DNA of 64,000 nucleotides. Origin: Gemmatimonadota bacterium. Its GTDB lineage: Bacteria > Latescibacterota > UBA2968 > UBA8231. The position numbers were made by a program, and so were the translations under genes. Positions 61,753 to 64,000 of the stretch are shown piece by piece (position 1 is the stretch's first letter; the number at the start of each line of letters is the position of its first letter). The stretch spans positions 1-64,000 of the forward strand of contig JABHFS010000207.1 in the NCBI GenBank assembly GCA_018672475.1. Reading direction: 5' to 3'. Below the pieces are notes generated by a model. That model made no database searches. It saw only the letters and a program-made list of their open reading frames with translations, and was not told the origin of the DNA.

Positions 61753-63420
61753 TCAGGTTAATGCTTGGCAAAGCTGGGCGATGCCCAACTCCGGTTGGGC
61801 ACCCAAGTGGACACGGAGCGTGGTCCGACCCCGGTCGATAAGCGCCTGGAGGTCGCCGCGCGCCTGTGCTTGCGCTAAGACGCCGAAACTCATGCCTGTG
61901 GTATCGCTGCCCGCGGCATCCGGGATCGGCGCGTCTTCTTTGGCGTCGGCGGTTAGTTGTAGGAAGAGTCCTTTGCCGCCGTCGCCTTTGTGCAACTGGC
62001 CGGTCGAATGCAGGAAGCGGGGGCCAAAACCCAAGGTTGTGGCGAGGTGGGTGCGTTCGAGCAGTTGCTGGCGTAGTTCCTGAAGGGCTTGCGTATTGGC
62101 TGGGGTCGCCGGGATATATGCTTGCAGGGCGATATAGGCGTGATCACTGGCGGATAAAAAATCGACCAACGCCTCGGGCAAGCTCGTGGCAGATCCACTG
62201 CCGTATAAGGAGAGGCCACCGATCACGAGGTCGGGCGTCTGCACGGGCAGTTGGCCTTGTTGTAGATAGTCCTCGACCATGTCGCGGGCGAGGACTTTGG
62301 CCGCTTCCACATCGGGTTGGTCGAAGGGATGGATGGCCAGGAAATAACCGGCGATGGCTGTGGCGATTTCCCAATGGAAGAAGGTTGCGCCGAGGTCGTA
62401 AGGGTCTTCTAAGTCGAGGCGCAGGACGGGGTGGCCGGCCGCGGCTATAGCTGCGACTCGCGCATCGAGCGTGTCGTCAATGCGTAGATAGACAAAGAGC
62501 CGATCGGCGCCGTAGTGTTCGGCATTGATCGGAGGTTCGAGGTCGACGGGCAGAATGCCCTGGTCGTTTTTGCCGGTGCTTTCGGCGACAAGCTGTTCGA
62601 TCCAAGCTCCGGCCGCTGCGAGCGAAGGTGAGACGAGTAGGGTCAGTTTGTCCCGACCAAGCTCGATGCCCGCCCCTAAAAATGCCCCGAGCTGAATGCC
62701 TGGATCGGGGCGGTCGAGTGCCGATTGCGCATTGTCGAGCAGGCGATCGAGATCCATGCCGATGGCACCGGCCGCGACGAGGCCGTAGAAGGAGAGGGCC
62801 GAATAACGTCCGCCGATATTCGGGTCGTTGCGGAAGGCATGGCGAAAACCTAGGTGATCCGCCATATCTTCGAGCCCGCTACCGGGGTCGGTGATGGCGG
62901 CGAAGTGTTGGCCGGTGGTTTCGCGGCTAAAGATCGCAGCGGTTTTGTTGTAGAAATATTTGAGAAAGGAGAGCGTTTCGACGGTGCCGCCGGATTTTGT
63001 GGCGGGCAGAAAAAGCGTTTTGGCCGGGTCGAGCGCGTGGGCTTTGGCCAGGATCGCGTCGGGGTGGGTACTGTCGAGGACGGCGAGATCCAAATAGCCT
63101 TCGGCGACGCCGAAGACCTCACGGAAGACTTCAGGCGCGAGGCTCGAGCCGCCCATGCCGAGCAACAGGGCGTGGGTATAACCGTCATTGCGCACGGCGT
63201 CGATAAGCGTGCGAATTTCCTCGACCTTATCGCGCATAATGGTCGGACTATCGAGCCAGCCCAATCGGTTGGCGATTTCCGTTGGATCATTGCGCCAGAC
63301 CGTGTGGTCGCGCTCGATGATGCGGGCGTAAACGCGCTCGGCGGAGAGGCGTTCGCCGGCTTGGTAGTGGCATGTGACAAAGCCTGCGGGGGCTTGCATT
63401 ACTGGATTTTGCATCATCAA
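61753..63420 (-). CDS. pgi: Glucose-6-phosphate isomerase (transaldolase-fusion type domain, free-standing)
   Basis: 555 residues. The SIS-fold carries LGMGGSSLAPEVFREVFG, KSGGTVETLSFLKYF and HPFDQPDVEAAK; these resemble the isomerase half of the bifunctional transaldolase/PGI proteins rather than canonical E. coli Pgi. The transaldolase half is absent here. It interconverts glucose-6-phosphate and fructose-6-phosphate. The start is one of several Met codons near 63420; MMMQNPVM makes the exact residue uncertain. It precedes gnd. Confidence 0.9.
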   Translation of the reverse strand: MMMQNPVMQAPAGFVTCHYQAGERLSAERVYARIIERDHTVWRNDPTEIANRLGWLDSPTIMRDKVEEIRTLIDAVRNDGYTHALLLGMGGSSLAPEVFREVFGVAEGYLDLAVLDSTHPDAILAKAHALDPAKTLFLPATKSGGTVETLSFLKYFYNKTAAIFSRETTGQHFAAITDPGSGLEDMADHLGFRHAFRNDPNIGGRYSALSFYGLVAAGAIGMDLDRLLDNAQSALDRPDPGIQLGAFLGAGIELGRDKLTLLVSPSLAAAGAWIEQLVAESTGKNDQGILPVDLEPPINAEHYGADRLFVYLRIDDTLDARVAAIAAAGHPVLRLDLEDPYDLGATFFHWEIATAIAGYFLAIHPFDQPDVEAAKVLARDMVEDYLQQGQLPVQTPDLVIGGLSLYGSGSATSLPEALVDFLSASDHAYIALQAYIPATPANTQALQELRQQLLERTHLATTLGFGPRFLHSTGQLHKGDGGKGLFLQLTADAKEDAPIPDAAGSDTTGMSFGVLAQAQARGDLQALIDRGRTTLRVHLGAQPELGIAQLCQALT

Positions 63421-63546
63421 TTCCCATATTTTTTCTTGGTGAACGCTTAAATAAAGTACGCGGCCACGAGAGGAAAGTAAACAATGCAGGGTTTGTCACT
63501 TGCCTTACTGGACCCTATCTTGTGGCTCTAAACAAGGAGGATCAAT

Positions 63547-64000
63547 ATGACCGAATTACACGATGGTTGGAAGCGCCAATTCGACGTCTATGACCGGGTC
63601 GCGAAAATGGAACTCGATCTGGGCGAGAAGGGCAATACGATCTCGGATCCGCAAGGGCGCCGAATTTGCTCGCTGACTTTTACCCCTGCGGGCCTGGTGT
63701 TCACTTCGGGTACCGGTGGCGGTAAGGGGCCGGTTACCAACGACGACGGCGATGTGGAAGAGGGCTATCTGGCTGGACGCGATGCGGGCGCGAATCACGT
63801 GCGCGCTTTGCATTGGGGCTTAGATCCCTTTGGCACACTTAACGATATCTGGTATTGCGTTAAATGCATCGGCATGGTCAATTCGGCTGGTGGTGGCGCT
63901 TTTTCAAAATCGCCGCGCGTTGTCGATGGCTATACCGAAGTGTTCCATGATGTTTTTGGCGGTCCGATGTCGCAGTTCGCCGAAGACGGGCGGGACCAAT
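63547..64000 (+). CDS. RidA (YjgF/YER057c/UK114) family protein, partial
   Basis: The frame opens at the ATG at 63547 behind a strong AAGGAGG and runs past the window end (151 codons visible). RidA-family features: LTFTPAGLVFTSGTGGGKGP, GYLAGRDAGANHVRALHWGL, the GMVNSAGGGAFS strand and PRVVDGYTEVFHDVFGG with the typical P-V-x-G-x-S/T pattern. RidA proteins deaminate reactive enamine/imine intermediates of PLP enzymes. Some subgroups lack the catalytic Arg, which lies beyond or near the window edge (GRDQ...), so activity cannot be judged. Confidence 0.8.
   Translation, partial: MTELHDGWKRQFDVYDRVAKMELDLGEKGNTISDPQGRRICSLTFTPAGLVFTSGTGGGKGPVTNDDGDVEEGYLAGRDAGANHVRALHWGLDPFGTLNDIWYCVKCIGMVNSAGGGAFSKSPRVVDGYTEVFHDVFGGPMSQFAEDGRDQ

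Noticed and set aside
1-64000. CRISPR array, insertion sequence, prophage or tRNA-associated island
   Set aside because: No repeat-spacer pattern, transposase, integrase, terminal inverted repeats or tRNA gene was recognised; the only tandem repeat is the short 15-bp triplicate.

Overview
The window is a gene-dense bacterial chromosome segment of moderately high GC, about 85-90% coding, with no tRNA, rRNA, phage or transposase gene that I could see. LptE-like and other lipobox lipoproteins, a ScsB/DsbD-type thiol reductase, a periplasmic C-terminal protease and a LytM peptidase point to a diderm (Gram-negative) organism. Many PhyH-type dioxygenases, enolase-superfamily dehydratases, amidohydrolases and Na+-coupled transporters beside a corrinoid C1 pathway suit an uncultured marine or sediment lineage such as Latescibacterota or Poribacteria. 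That placement is an inference from gene content, not a phylogeny.

Layout. 1-3.6 kb: a plus-strand catabolic operon (zinc/NAD dehydrogenase end, PhyH-like oxygenase, two tandem enolase-superfamily enzymes). 3.7-5.3 kb: a branched-polyamine synthase (BpsA) homologue behind a wrecked FAD oxidoreductase. 5.9-9.2 kb: polA, then a decayed PAS-domain gene. 9.2-15.7 kb: a methyltransferase, a GH43/GH130-like beta-propeller, two divergent PLP enzymes, an amidohydrolase and an unknown 434-residue protein. 15.9-17.6 kb: amtB-glnK. 18-23.2 kb: SDR, class III aminotransferase, class II aldolase, PurF. 23.2-26.8 kb: a broken NYN gene, mnmG, a small Virulence_fact-type protein and a homocysteine methyltransferase.

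27.2-35.1 kb is the most notable block: a complete four-component corrinoid methyltransferase system (UroD/MtaA-type methyltransferase, corrinoid protein, RACo-type reactivase, pterin methyltransferase) with a fused MetF-MetV methylene-THF reductase and an unknown first gene. It is divergent from a GntR/FadR regulator, and a perfect palindrome lies in the 17-bp promoter spacer. The architecture matches O-demethylase systems of acetogens; the methyl donor is unknown.

35-43.4 kb: an APH-fold kinase, lipA, a GT87-type membrane glycosyltransferase with an intrinsic terminator embedded in its first codons, a C-terminal protease, coaX, an M23 peptidase, an FlgT_C-like protein and LptE. 43.5-49.8 kb: NhaC and SSS transporters behind a frameshifted glutamate dehydrogenase, then NTF2-like and HEAT-repeat envelope proteins. 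49.8-58.8 kb: a RarA fusion protein, RlmB, a third enolase-superfamily enzyme, a divergent RibB, ScsB/DsbD, GT2, an XRE regulator and CrcB. 58.9-64 kb: a fragment of an adenylosuccinate synthetase gene, a LysR regulator, gnd, pgi and the start of a RidA-family gene. At least five recognisable pseudogenes indicate ongoing gene decay in this segment.
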